Source: CAYLNM01 sp964385045 (GTDB lineage: Bacteria > Planctomycetota > Phycisphaerae > Phycisphaerales > SM1A02). Taken from it: a stretch of 29,530 nucleotides of DNA. Under the pieces are notes generated by a model that was not told where the DNA came from, searched no databases, and was given only the letters and a program-made list of their open reading frames with translations. Location of the stretch: positions 1 through 29,530 of the forward strand of contig CAYLNM010000034.1 of the NCBI GenBank assembly GCA_964385045.1. The letters run 5' to 3'. A program made the translations under genes and the position numbers. Below are positions 16,062-23,346 of this stretch, in pieces (positions within the stretch are counted from its first letter, which is position 1; every line of letters begins with the position of its first letter).

Positions 16062-18644
16062 ATGCGATCCGGCCCCCCCTCCGTGCCGTCCGCCCCCGCC
16101 GGGCGACGTTCCGTCATCGCCGTCCGCCTCGCGGGCCTCTCCGGCCGGGCCGCCGCCGGCCTGCTCGGCGCCGGCCTGCTCGGCGCCGGCCTGCTCGCTG
16201 CCGGGCTCCTCGCCGGGTGCGGCGGTGGCGAGCCCGACTCCGGCGATCCCGGCCCTGGCTCCGGCGCCCGCGCCCCGGGCGACGCCGGGGCGGCCGGTCC
16301 CGCCGCCACGGACCGCGCAGTGCCGTCGAGCGGTGCCGCGTCCGCGGGCGGCGAGCCGCTCGTCCCCGGAGCGGCCTCCGCGCCGGGGGCCGCGCCGGGC
16401 GCCGACCCGACCGCCGACCCCGCGGCCGCCGCCCGCGACGCGGCGGCCGCGGCGTGGCGCCGGTCCATCCTCGACGAGCGGGTGGGCCTCGGCCGGGTCG
16501 GCGACCTCGGGCTCTCGGACGACCTCGTCGCGCGGGCGGCCGATCGGGCGCTGCAGGAGCAGTTCCAGGACCGCTTCCACTCGGTGTACGTCGACCGGGA
16601 GCGCGACCCCGAGCCCGGGCAGGGCGAGCCCGGCCTGCCCGAGCGGGCGGTCGCCTTCACGCTCGAGCCGCACTTCGTGCCCGACGCGGTGATGTCCGAG
16701 CGGGAGACCGCCCGCACCGCCCGGCCGGCCAACCGCGGCTTCCGGGCCCCGCGGACCGTCGCCGCCCCCGGCGAGCGGCCCGCCCCGCGGTCCGGTGCGG
16801 TGGCCTCGATGGACGTGCGCGCCGGCGGGGCCGACCTCGAGGCCGCCTCGCTCGTCGCCCGCCGTCTTGCCCGCGACGGGCTCGCCGCCACCGCGGTGCG
16901 CGCGGCGGCGATCCTGCGCCCCGAGCTCGCCTCGGCCCCGGCGTCCGCCCGGCCCGCCCTCGCCGCGGAGCGGCTCGCCGCCGTCGGCCTGCCCGTCGAC
17001 CTGCTCGCCTTCGCGGGGCCGCTGCGGCCCGGCTCGCCGCCGCCCGGCCTGCCGGCCCCGCCCCCGGCCCCGGACGCGCCCGCATCGTCCGGTGGCGCCG
17101 ACGACGCCCCGGACGACGCCCCGGACGACGACGCGGCCCGCGAGGACCGCATCCGCGCGTGGCTCGCCGCCGTGCTCGCCGAGCTCGAGGCCGGCGCCGA
17201 CCCCGACGCCCTCGCCGCGTCGGCCGCCGCCGCCCCCGTCCGCATCCGGCCGACCATCCCCGGCTTCCGGGCCGCCCGCGACGACGGCGCCGAGCCGCTC
17301 GGCCTCGTGCGGCTGCAGCCCACCCGCGGCACCTACTGGGCGGGCCGCGGCGGCGGCGGCAGCCTCGACCTCGCGGTCGCGATCCTCGAGGCCCTGCCCG
17401 ACGTGGCGATGACCGTCTCCGTCGGCACCCCGCACGTGGGCGGCGCCCTCCGCCGGATGGGGCCGGCCCGCGAGGGCGCCCGCGGGGCGGTGACGGTGAT
17501 CGACGAGCCGCACGTCATCCAGCAGTGGGCGCAGGACAACGGCCAGCCGGGCCGGGTCGACGGCGACGCCCGCCCGTGGCTGCTCGCCCCGCGGTACGCC
17601 TCCCGCGGCGACTTCGGCTCGATCCTCGATCCCGGCGAGACGTGGATGGTCGAGGGCCTGCCCCCGGCCGGCATCGGCGTCGCCCGCAGCCCGCTGCTGT
17701 TCCAGGGCGGCAACCTGCTCGTGGTCGGCGACCCCGGGGGCGACGGACGGCTGCTGCTCGCGGGCGACGCGGAGATCGACCGCAACGTCGCCCTCGGGCT
17801 GCGGCGGGACGAGATCCGGGCCGCCATGCGCACCGAGTTCGGCGTCGACCGGGTCGTCGTGCTCCGCCCGCCGGCGTTCCACCTCGACTTCGCGACCACG
17901 ATCCGCCGCGTGCCGGTGGACCCCGCGCGGCGGGGCGGCCCGACCCGCGCCGTCGCGTTCGTGCACGACGAGGACGCCGGGTTCGACCTGATGCTGGAGA
18001 TCGGTCTCGACCGGCTCGTCCGCGCCGGGGCGCTCGAGGCCGCCGTCGCGGCCGAGGCGCGCTCGGCCCTCGCCGCCGGCGACCGGCGTCGGGTGATCGA
18101 CCTCGTGGGCCCGCCGCTCTACGCCCGCCAGCGGGCCGACGGGATGTGGCCCCTCACCCTCGCCGACGCGTTCGGCGACGCCCCCGGCCGCGAGGGGGTG
18201 GCGGTGCTCGACCGGTTCCTCTGCGCCTTCGAGCGGCTGATGGGCCTCGAGCTCGAGCCGCGGCAGGTGCCCGGCCCGCCCGAGGTGCAGGTCTACCTCG
18301 CCACCTATCCACGCCGCGAGGCCGACCTCGCGGCGTTCGACCGCGAGCTCGAGGACCTGGGCTTCGAGCTCGTCCGCCTCCCCGGCTTCGCCCTGCAGCG
18401 GCGGAGCGTCAACGCCGTGAACATGGTCCACGGCCGGGACCGCATCCTCCGGCCGGTCAGCGGCGGCACCCTCGCCCCGCTCGACGAGGCGGCCCGCGCC
18501 GTCCTGGAGGCGACCGTGGGCCGCTCGGCGCGGATCATCGACCTGCCGACCGCCGAGACGCAGCGTCGTTCGGGAGCCGTCGGGTGTGCCGTCGCCGCGT
18601 GGCCGCGGACCGCCACGGCCGCCCCGGGCCCCCTGCTTCCCTGA
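16062..18644 (+). CDS. Lipoprotein with C-terminal pentein-like (agmatine deiminase / amidinotransferase fold) domain
   Basis: An 860-residue predicted lipoprotein. The signal segment contains four GLLGA-type repeats and the lipobox LLAGC. Residues about 55-400 are Ala/Pro-rich with no domain I can name. Residues about 415-850 resemble penteins, enzymes acting on guanidino groups: IQQWAQDNGQPG with Asp492 (compare WxRDxGP of agmatine deiminase), LLFQGGNLLVV (547-557) with GGN, LAGDAEIDRNVALGLRRDEI followed by FGVDRVVVL, then FHLDFATTI with His607 and Asp609, and a C-terminal Cys842 in GAVGCAV where the nucleophile is expected. The spacing follows the agmatine deiminase order. The residue before the Cys is Gly rather than His, and activity is unproven. 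No Shine-Dalgarno is visible before ATG 16062. It sits between the two dockerin-like paralogues. Confidence 0.65.
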   Translation: MRSGPPSVPSAPAGRRSVIAVRLAGLSGRAAAGLLGAGLLGAGLLAAGLLAGCGGGEPDSGDPGPGSGARAPGDAGAAGPAATDRAVPSSGAASAGGEPLVPGAASAPGAAPGADPTADPAAAARDAAAAAWRRSILDERVGLGRVGDLGLSDDLVARAADRALQEQFQDRFHSVYVDRERDPEPGQGEPGLPERAVAFTLEPHFVPDAVMSERETARTARPANRGFRAPRTVAAPGERPAPRSGAVASMDVRAGGADLEAASLVARRLARDGLAATAVRAAAILRPELASAPASARPALAAERLAAVGLPVDLLAFAGPLRPGSPPPGLPAPPPAPDAPASSGGADDAPDDAPDDDAAREDRIRAWLAAVLAELEAGADPDALAASAAAAPVRIRPTIPGFRAARDDGAEPLGLVRLQPTRGTYWAGRGGGGSLDLAVAILEALPDVAMTVSVGTPHVGGALRRMGPAREGARGAVTVIDEPHVIQQWAQDNGQPGRVDGDARPWLLAPRYASRGDFGSILDPGETWMVEGLPPAGIGVARSPLLFQGGNLLVVGDPGGDGRLLLAGDAEIDRNVALGLRRDEIRAAMRTEFGVDRVVVLRPPAFHLDFATTIRRVPVDPARRGGPTRAVAFVHDEDAGFDLMLEIGLDRLVRAGALEAAVAAEARSALAAGDRRRVIDLVGPPLYARQRADGMWPLTLADAFGDAPGREGVAVLDRFLCAFERLMGLELEPRQVPGPPEVQVYLATYPRREADLAAFDRELEDLGFELVRLPGFALQRRSVNAVNMVHGRDRILRPVSGGTLAPLDEAARAVLEATVGRSARIIDLPTAETQRRSGAVGCAVAAWPRTATAAPGPLLP
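16158..16217 (+). repeat. 15-bp tandem repeat in the signal peptide of the pentein-like lipoprotein
   Basis: Units of GGCCTGCTCGGCGCC: two exact copies (16158-16187), then two diverged copies (16188-16217). They encode the repeated Gly-Leu-Leu-Gly-Ala of the hydrophobic signal segment. Confidence 0.85.
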
Positions 18645-18700
18645 GCTCCCACCGCCGCGGATCCTCCCGCGCGACCTCGGCGCAATCCGGGGTCCCGGCC

Positions 18701-18728
18701 TTCCCCTGCCCGATTCGGCCGGTATGGT
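18701..18728 (+). promoter_or_regulatory. Putative promoter of the second dockerin-like gene
   Basis: TTCCCC (18701-18706), a 16-nt spacer, TATGGT (18723-18728), giving a leader of about 70 nt. It resembles the promoter proposed before the paralogue at 14424. Confidence 0.4.
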
Positions 18729-18806
18729 GCATCCATCCCCCCCGCCGGGACGGGACAGGAGGCGGTCCGAGCGCCCGGCCAATCCCTTCGAGGAGCCCGA
18801 AGACCC

Positions 18807-20261
18807 ATGAAGACCCGCTATCTCATCGGCGCCGCCGGCATCGCCGGCGCCGTCATCGCCGTCGGCCAGCTGAGCGGCGCCGACAACCGGACCGCGAACG
18901 AAGTCGGACTCGCGCCCGCCGCCCCGACCTCCGACGTGCAGAACGAGTTCGAGGTCGAGCCCCAGGGCGAGGGCACCCCCGACGTCATCCTGTTCGAGAT
19001 CTTCGGCACCGCCAACTGGTCGCAGGGCGACGTGCGGGCCTTCGCGTTCGGCACCAATTCGTGCAACCTCGGCGACGTGCCGCTGGTCTGGCAGGCCAAC
19101 AACAACCAGCACCCCGTCATCGGCCAGAACATGTTCAAGCTGGCCCCGGGCCCCAACGGCCACCTGCGCATCGAGCAGCTCGGCCAGTCGTGGCTCAAGC
19201 ACGGCTTCTGCGCCCTCGACCAGAGCGAGTGCGGCGACTGCCAGGGCACCGGCTGCAGCTCGCTCGGCGTCGGCTGCTCCGACCCGTACACCGCGTTCCG
19301 CAACGGCGGGCAGTCGGGCGCGGGGCCGAAGTACCAGGTGAACGCGACCAACGGCTTCTTCCCGTACCCGCCGGCCAACCCGGCGTGGAGCGGCCAGCTC
19401 GACCGCCGCCTGCAGGTGCCGCTCTCCGAGGTGCTCCCGGCCGAGAACCCGGACGCGACCTACATCGTCGAGGGCCAGTACGTGTGCCCCGACGAGAACG
19501 TCGAGGTCGACATCATCCGCGCCGCCAACAACGTCTCGTGGCGCATCGGCGAGCTCAACAGCGCCGGCGCGCTCGTGAGCTACGACGGCGAGACGCAGAT
19601 CGGCGAGCCCGCGCTCTACGCGTGGAAGCAGGCCGATCCCGACGTGAACGTCCAGTGGCGGGCGATCAACGGCATCGGCAACTTCTTCGTCGCCAGCCAG
19701 GCCTACGACAACGGCGACGGCACCTGGGACTACGAGTACGTGGTCCACAACCTCGACAGCGACCGCGCCGTCGGCAGCGTCGCGATCGACGTCGACGAGT
19801 CGGTGAGCGTCACCGGCGTCGGCTTCCACGACGTGGACTACCACAGTGGCGAGCCCTTCGACGGCACCGACTGGGGCAACGTCCGCGACTCGAGCGAGGT
19901 CCGCTGGAGCGTCGCCGAGCCGTTCTCGGTCAACCCCAACGGCAACGCGATCCGCTGGGGCACCGCCTACAACTTCCGCTTCACCGCGGACTCGGGCCCG
20001 ACCACCGGCACCATCGAGCTCGGCCTCTTCAAGGACGGCGACGGCCCGAACTCCGTCCTCGCCGACGTGAAGGTCCCGCTCTCGCTCAACTTCTGCGCGG
20101 GCGACTTCAACGACGACGGCCTCGTCGGCTTCGACGACCTGACGTCGCTGCTCTCGGAGTGGGGCTTCTGCTTCGAGTGCCCCGAGGACCTCGACGGCGA
20201 CTTCGTGGTCGACTTCGACGACCTCGTCACGCTGCTGGGCGCCTTCGGCCCCTGCCCGTGA
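18807..20261 (+). CDS. Secreted protein with C-terminal dockerin-like repeats (paralogue 2)
   Basis: A 484-residue exported protein, collinear with the protein at 14424-15875 from signal peptide to C-terminus. The signal peptide starts MKTRYLIGAAGIAGAVIAVG. Shared blocks are HPVIGQNMFKL, LGQSWLKHGFCALDQSECG, SLGVGCSDPY, FFPYPPANP, VEGQYVCPDEN, NNVSWR, YDGETQIGE, YDNGDGTWDYEYVVHN and DVDYHSGEPFDGTDWG, with the cysteines in the same places. Differences concentrate in the N-terminal linker and between blocks. Residues about 429-484 carry two dockerin-like repeats; the first (DFNDDGLVGFDDLTSLL) and the second (DLDGDFVVDFDDLVTLL) have weaker calcium loops than paralogue 1. It ends GPCP. GAGGAG precedes the ATG by about 11 nt. 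Function is unknown. Confidence 0.85.
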   Translation: MKTRYLIGAAGIAGAVIAVGQLSGADNRTANEVGLAPAAPTSDVQNEFEVEPQGEGTPDVILFEIFGTANWSQGDVRAFAFGTNSCNLGDVPLVWQANNNQHPVIGQNMFKLAPGPNGHLRIEQLGQSWLKHGFCALDQSECGDCQGTGCSSLGVGCSDPYTAFRNGGQSGAGPKYQVNATNGFFPYPPANPAWSGQLDRRLQVPLSEVLPAENPDATYIVEGQYVCPDENVEVDIIRAANNVSWRIGELNSAGALVSYDGETQIGEPALYAWKQADPDVNVQWRAINGIGNFFVASQAYDNGDGTWDYEYVVHNLDSDRAVGSVAIDVDESVSVTGVGFHDVDYHSGEPFDGTDWGNVRDSSEVRWSVAEPFSVNPNGNAIRWGTAYNFRFTADSGPTTGTIELGLFKDGDGPNSVLADVKVPLSLNFCAGDFNDDGLVGFDDLTSLLSEWGFCFECPEDLDGDFVVDFDDLVTLLGAFGPCP

Positions 20262-20304
20262 CCTGAGGCTCCGCCCCGCCTCCGGGGCGACGCACGCCAT
20301 GCAC

Positions 20305-20335
20305 CAGGGCCCCGGCCACCACGGCCGGGGCCCTG
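20305..20335 (+). terminator. Perfect 13-bp hairpin terminator after paralogue 2
   Basis: CAGGGCCCCGGCC (20305-20317), loop ACCAC, GGCCGGGGCCCTG (20323-20335), followed by TTCGT. It lies 43 nt after the stop, the same distance as the hairpin after paralogue 1. Confidence 0.8.
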
Positions 20336-20343
20336 TTCGTGCG

Positions 20344-20382
20344 CGGGCCCGGGGCCGCCGCGGCGAGGCGGCCTCGGGCCCG
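20344..20382 (+). terminator. Second tandem hairpin, 16-bp stem
   Basis: CGGGCCCGGGGCCGCC (20344-20359) pairs with GGCGGCCTCGGGCCCG (20367-20382) through one G-U pair and a 7-nt loop. It starts eight bases after the previous hairpin, so the two may form a double terminator. Confidence 0.55.
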
Positions 20383-20625
20383 TGGCGAGGCGGCCGCGGA
20401 CCGGCAGCCGGGCGCGGCCCCGGAGTCCGGCTGCGCTCGCACATCGCGTCCGTCGCGCCGATCGCGCCGATCGCGCCCGCCGGCCCCCGGGGGCATCGTG
20501 ACCGAGGGACTCGTCGAAGGCGTCCTGCTACGATCGTCGCCCCGCCGGACCGGCATCGACGCCGCCCGGCCGAGCCCGCCGGCCCGCCGCCGGCCCTTCG
20601 CGACCCCGTGACCGGACCCCGACGC

Positions 20626-21774
20626 ATGAGCACCGCCACCACGCCCAAGGACGCCCGCGGCCTCGCCGGCCAGACCGTCGGCGACACCGCGATCTGCGCC
20701 GTCAACCAGACCCAGCTCATGTACCGCGGCTACGAGATCGCCGATCTCGCCGCGAACGCCACCTTCGAGGAGGTCGCCCACCTGCTGCTGGTCGGGCACA
20801 AGCCCTCCGAGCCCGAGCTGAAGGCGTTCAGCGACCGCGTGAAGGCCGAGATGGCGATCCCGTCGGAGCTCGTGGACGTCCTCCGCGGCATCGCCGGCGA
20901 TCCGCCGAACGCCCACCCGATGTCGATCCTGCGGACCGCGATCTCGTGGCTCTCGCACTTCGACCCCGACTGCGAGGACCACTCGGCCGAGGCCGAGCTC
21001 CGCAAGTCGATCCGGCTGCTCGCCCAGATCCCGACGATCATCGGGGCGATGCAGCGGCTCCGCGACGGACACGAGCCGGTCGCCCCGGACCCGTCGCTCG
21101 GCCACGCCGCGAACCTGCTCTACATGATGAGCGGCGAGACCCCGGACGAGCTCGACGCCCGCGTGATGGACGTGTCGCTCATCCTCTACGCGGAACACGA
21201 CTTCAACGCCTCGACCTTCGCCTGCCGCGTGATCGCGGCGACGATGAGCGACCTGCACGCCGCGATCTGCGGCGGCATCGGCGCCCTCAAGGGCCCGCTG
21301 CACGGCGGGGCCAACGAGGCGGCGATGGAGATGATGCAGGACGTGGACGCCCACGTCGCCGCCGGCGGCACCGTCGCGGACTTCATGCAGAAGGCCTTCG
21401 CCGAGAAGCGGAAGCTCATGGGCTTCGGCCACCGCGTCTACAAGAACGGCGACCACCGCGCCGGCATCCTCCGCGAGTGGGGCCTCAAGGTCGCCGAGCG
21501 GCACGGGGAGGACGGGCTCAAGTGGTTCCGCATGGGCGACGAGGTCCAGCGGATCATGCTCGAGGACAAGCGCATCCACCCCAACGTGGACTTCCCCTGC
21601 GGGATGACGTATTACGTGATGGGCATCCCGGTCCCGCAGTACACGCCCATCTTCGTGGCCAGCCGCATCACCGGCTGGTGCGCCCACGTGATGGAGCAGC
21701 ACGCCGACAACCGGCTCATCCGGCCGCTGGCCAACTACGTCGGCCCCGGCCTGCGGGAGTGGGGCGAGGGCTGA
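20626..21774 (+). CDS. Citrate synthase / 2-methylcitrate synthase
   Basis: A 382-residue cytoplasmic enzyme condensing oxaloacetate with acetyl-CoA (TCA cycle) or propionyl-CoA (methylcitrate cycle). It is of the short, Gram-positive/PrpC-like type. Catalytic residues are visible: His226 in GPLHGGANEAAM, His269 in GFGHRVYKNGDHRA and Asp322 in HPNVDFPCG. The N-terminal RGYEIADLAANATFEEVAHLLL and the C-terminal GIPVPQYTPIFVASRITGWCAH are also standard. I cannot choose between citrate and methylcitrate synthase; no prpB or prpD neighbour is present, which slightly favours citrate synthase. ATG 20626 begins the recognisable N-terminus, although the frame is open upstream. It appears to be a single-gene unit closed by the hairpin at 21870-21903. 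Confidence 0.93.
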   Translation: MSTATTPKDARGLAGQTVGDTAICAVNQTQLMYRGYEIADLAANATFEEVAHLLLVGHKPSEPELKAFSDRVKAEMAIPSELVDVLRGIAGDPPNAHPMSILRTAISWLSHFDPDCEDHSAEAELRKSIRLLAQIPTIIGAMQRLRDGHEPVAPDPSLGHAANLLYMMSGETPDELDARVMDVSLILYAEHDFNASTFACRVIAATMSDLHAAICGGIGALKGPLHGGANEAAMEMMQDVDAHVAAGGTVADFMQKAFAEKRKLMGFGHRVYKNGDHRAGILREWGLKVAERHGEDGLKWFRMGDEVQRIMLEDKRIHPNVDFPCGMTYYVMGIPVPQYTPIFVASRITGWCAHVMEQHADNRLIRPLANYVGPGLREWGEG

Positions 21775-21869
21775 GTCCCGCGGGTCACGACCGGATCGCG
21801 ACTGGCACCGCCCCGCCGGGCGATCGTCCATGATCCACGGCGTCCGCGGCGACCCCGGCGACCCCGGCC

Positions 21870-21903
21870 ACGACGCCGCGGCTCCCTCGGGCCGCGGCGT
21901 CGT
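21870..21903 (+). terminator. Perfect 13-bp hairpin terminator after citrate synthase
   Basis: ACGACGCCGCGGC (21870-21882), loop TCCCTCGG, GCCGCGGCGTCGT (21891-21903), 95 nt after the stop. No T-run follows. Confidence 0.65.
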
Positions 21904-22059
21904 CGCGCGCGGCCGCGGCGGGACCTCGGCCGGCCGGCCTGGCCGGGCAATCGGGGATTCCTCCACTGTGCGCAGGAGCGCCCCACCGCTCGGCCTCATC
22001 CGCCGGTAGGATCCGCCGCCCTTCGAACGGTCCACCCTGCCCGAGCCGAGAGGATCGCC

Positions 22060-22518
22060 GTGCCCCCATCCAGGCCCTTTCGTCTGCTGCACGTCGAGGA
22101 CGACGACGACCACCACGAGCTCCTCCGGCTCGCCCTGCAGGCGGCGGGACCGCACGTCGAGCTCGCCCGGGCTCACACCGGGCAGGAGGCGATCGAGTGC
22201 TTCGAGTCCGCATCGCCCTTCGAAGGCGGCCTCGCCCCGGACCTGGTGGTGCTCGACCTGAGGATCCCGGCCCCGGACGGACACGAGGTCCTCGGCTTCG
22301 TGAAGCGCGATCCGCGCCTGCGACGCATCCCGGTCATCGTCCTCACCAGCTCCGCGGGCACCGGCGACATCCGGCAGGCGCTCGACGGGGCCGCCAACGC
22401 CTACGTCGTCAAGCCGACCACCGCGGCGGACTTCGAGCGCTTCGCGGCCGAGCTTCGGGCGTTCTGGGAGGGCTGGCACGAGCCGGATCCCGATCGCGAC
22501 GCCAGCGCCCTCGTCTGA
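22060..22518 (+). CDS. Single-domain response regulator (CheY/Rcp1-like receiver)
   Basis: A 152-residue stand-alone receiver domain. It has the acidic pocket in LLHVEDDDDHHELL (13-17), phosphoacceptor Asp66 in LVVLDLRIPAPDG, Thr96 in VIVLTSSAG and Lys118 in YVVKPT. The insertion between strand 2 and Asp66 (SASPFEGGLAPD) and the DLRIP.PDG pattern match the Rcp1-type receivers that work with phytochrome-like or PAS/GAF kinases. There is no output domain, so it acts as a phosphorelay or protein-binding element. The GTG start at 22060 is supported by GAGAGGA six bases upstream. No kinase is adjacent; the nearest is the GAF-PAS kinase 4.7 kb downstream, and a pairing with it is only a guess. Confidence 0.92.
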   Translation: MPPSRPFRLLHVEDDDDHHELLRLALQAAGPHVELARAHTGQEAIECFESASPFEGGLAPDLVVLDLRIPAPDGHEVLGFVKRDPRLRRIPVIVLTSSAGTGDIRQALDGAANAYVVKPTTAADFERFAAELRAFWEGWHEPDPDRDASALV

Positions 22519-22782
22519 CGCCGCACCGGCGTTCCCGCGACGCCATCCGGGCGTGGATCCCGTCGCCCGCCGGCCCCCGGTCCCCCGCCCCGACCTCGCG
22601 TCGCTGCGGGTGCGAATCCCGGCGGTTCGCGTGCGGTGGTGCCGCCCGCCCATCCGCCCGCCCGCCGCCACAGTCGCCTGCCGCCCACCATCCGGCCGGC
22701 GGCCCGTCGCTCGCCCCCACATCCGCCGCGATCCCGCGATCCCCGCTTGCCCGGCGGCGCCCCGCGTCCCAACCATCCCCGC

Positions 22783-23238
22783 ATGCCCGAGGAGCCCACC
22801 GCCGACGAGTCCGCCTCGACCGCCCCCCTGCGGCCGGCGGTGGCGGCCGCCCGGGCCTCCACCGCCGCGGTGACCGTCCTGCCGCCCGAGACGATCCCGG
22901 CCGAGCCGCCCGCGGCCACGCCGGTGCCCGCCCGCGGGGCGCGGTGCGCCCAGTGCGGCTACGACCTGCGGGGGACGCGCTCCTCGGGCGGCATGCGGTG
23001 CCCCGAGTGCGGCCACACCCTCGACGACGTCGACAGCCGCCGCACCCTCGAGCAGGCCTTCTTCCGCCGCTTCGGGGTGATCGTGATCGCGGGGGCGATC
23101 CTCACCCTCGCGGCGGTCGCGGCGATGATCGTCGGCCTCGGCGACCGGGCCGCGCTGTTCGCGATCCCGCTCGTCCTCTTCATGTTCTGCTGGCTGCCGT
23201 TCGTGCTCGTGGCGCGGCTCACCCGCGACATCGAGTGA
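22783..23238 (+). CDS. Small zinc-ribbon membrane protein
   Basis: A 151-residue protein of unknown function. Residues 1-50 are an Ala/Pro/Thr-rich linker. A zinc ribbon follows: CAQCGYDLRG with Cys55 and Cys58, then CPECGH with Cys73 and Cys76. This CxxCGYDLRG...CPECG form is very common in planctomycete proteins. Two transmembrane helices lie at about 97-118 and 124-146, and the protein ends in a short basic tail (ARLTRDIE). The ribbon is therefore N-terminal and probably cytoplasmic. The ATG at 22783 is the first Met before the linker but has no Shine-Dalgarno, so the exact start is uncertain. It converges with dnaN. Confidence 0.75.
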   Translation: MPEEPTADESASTAPLRPAVAAARASTAAVTVLPPETIPAEPPAATPVPARGARCAQCGYDLRGTRSSGGMRCPECGHTLDDVDSRRTLEQAFFRRFGVIVIAGAILTLAAVAAMIVGLGDRAALFAIPLVLFMFCWLPFVLVARLTRDIE

Positions 23239-23267
23239 TGGCCGGCCGCGGTGCCGCGGGCGTGGCC

Positions 23268-23291
23268 GGGCCTCCGCCCGCGCCGGAGCCC
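23268..23291. terminator. Candidate hairpin between zinc-ribbon gene and dnaN
   Basis: GGGCCTCCG (23268-23276) can pair with CGGAGCCC (23284-23291) with one bulge and a 7-nt loop, in the 108-nt space between convergent stops. Weak evidence. Confidence 0.3.
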
Positions 23292-23346
23292 GCGCTGCCC
23301 CCTTCGCCGGCCGGGTCGGCCGGGCCGGACGGGCCAGCCGCGCCGC

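Larger units (their letters stand above)
20262..20625. other. 364-nt intergenic region with tandem terminators
   Basis: No gene. It holds the two hairpins at 20305-20335 and 20344-20382, and a possible -10 (TACGAT, 20529-20534) for citrate synthase without a convincing -35. The rest is low-complexity G+C-rich sequence. Confidence 0.6.

Noticed and set aside
14424..20261. A cellulosome-type locus
   Set aside because: Dockerin-like tails are present, but there are no cohesins, glycoside hydrolases or carbohydrate-binding modules.
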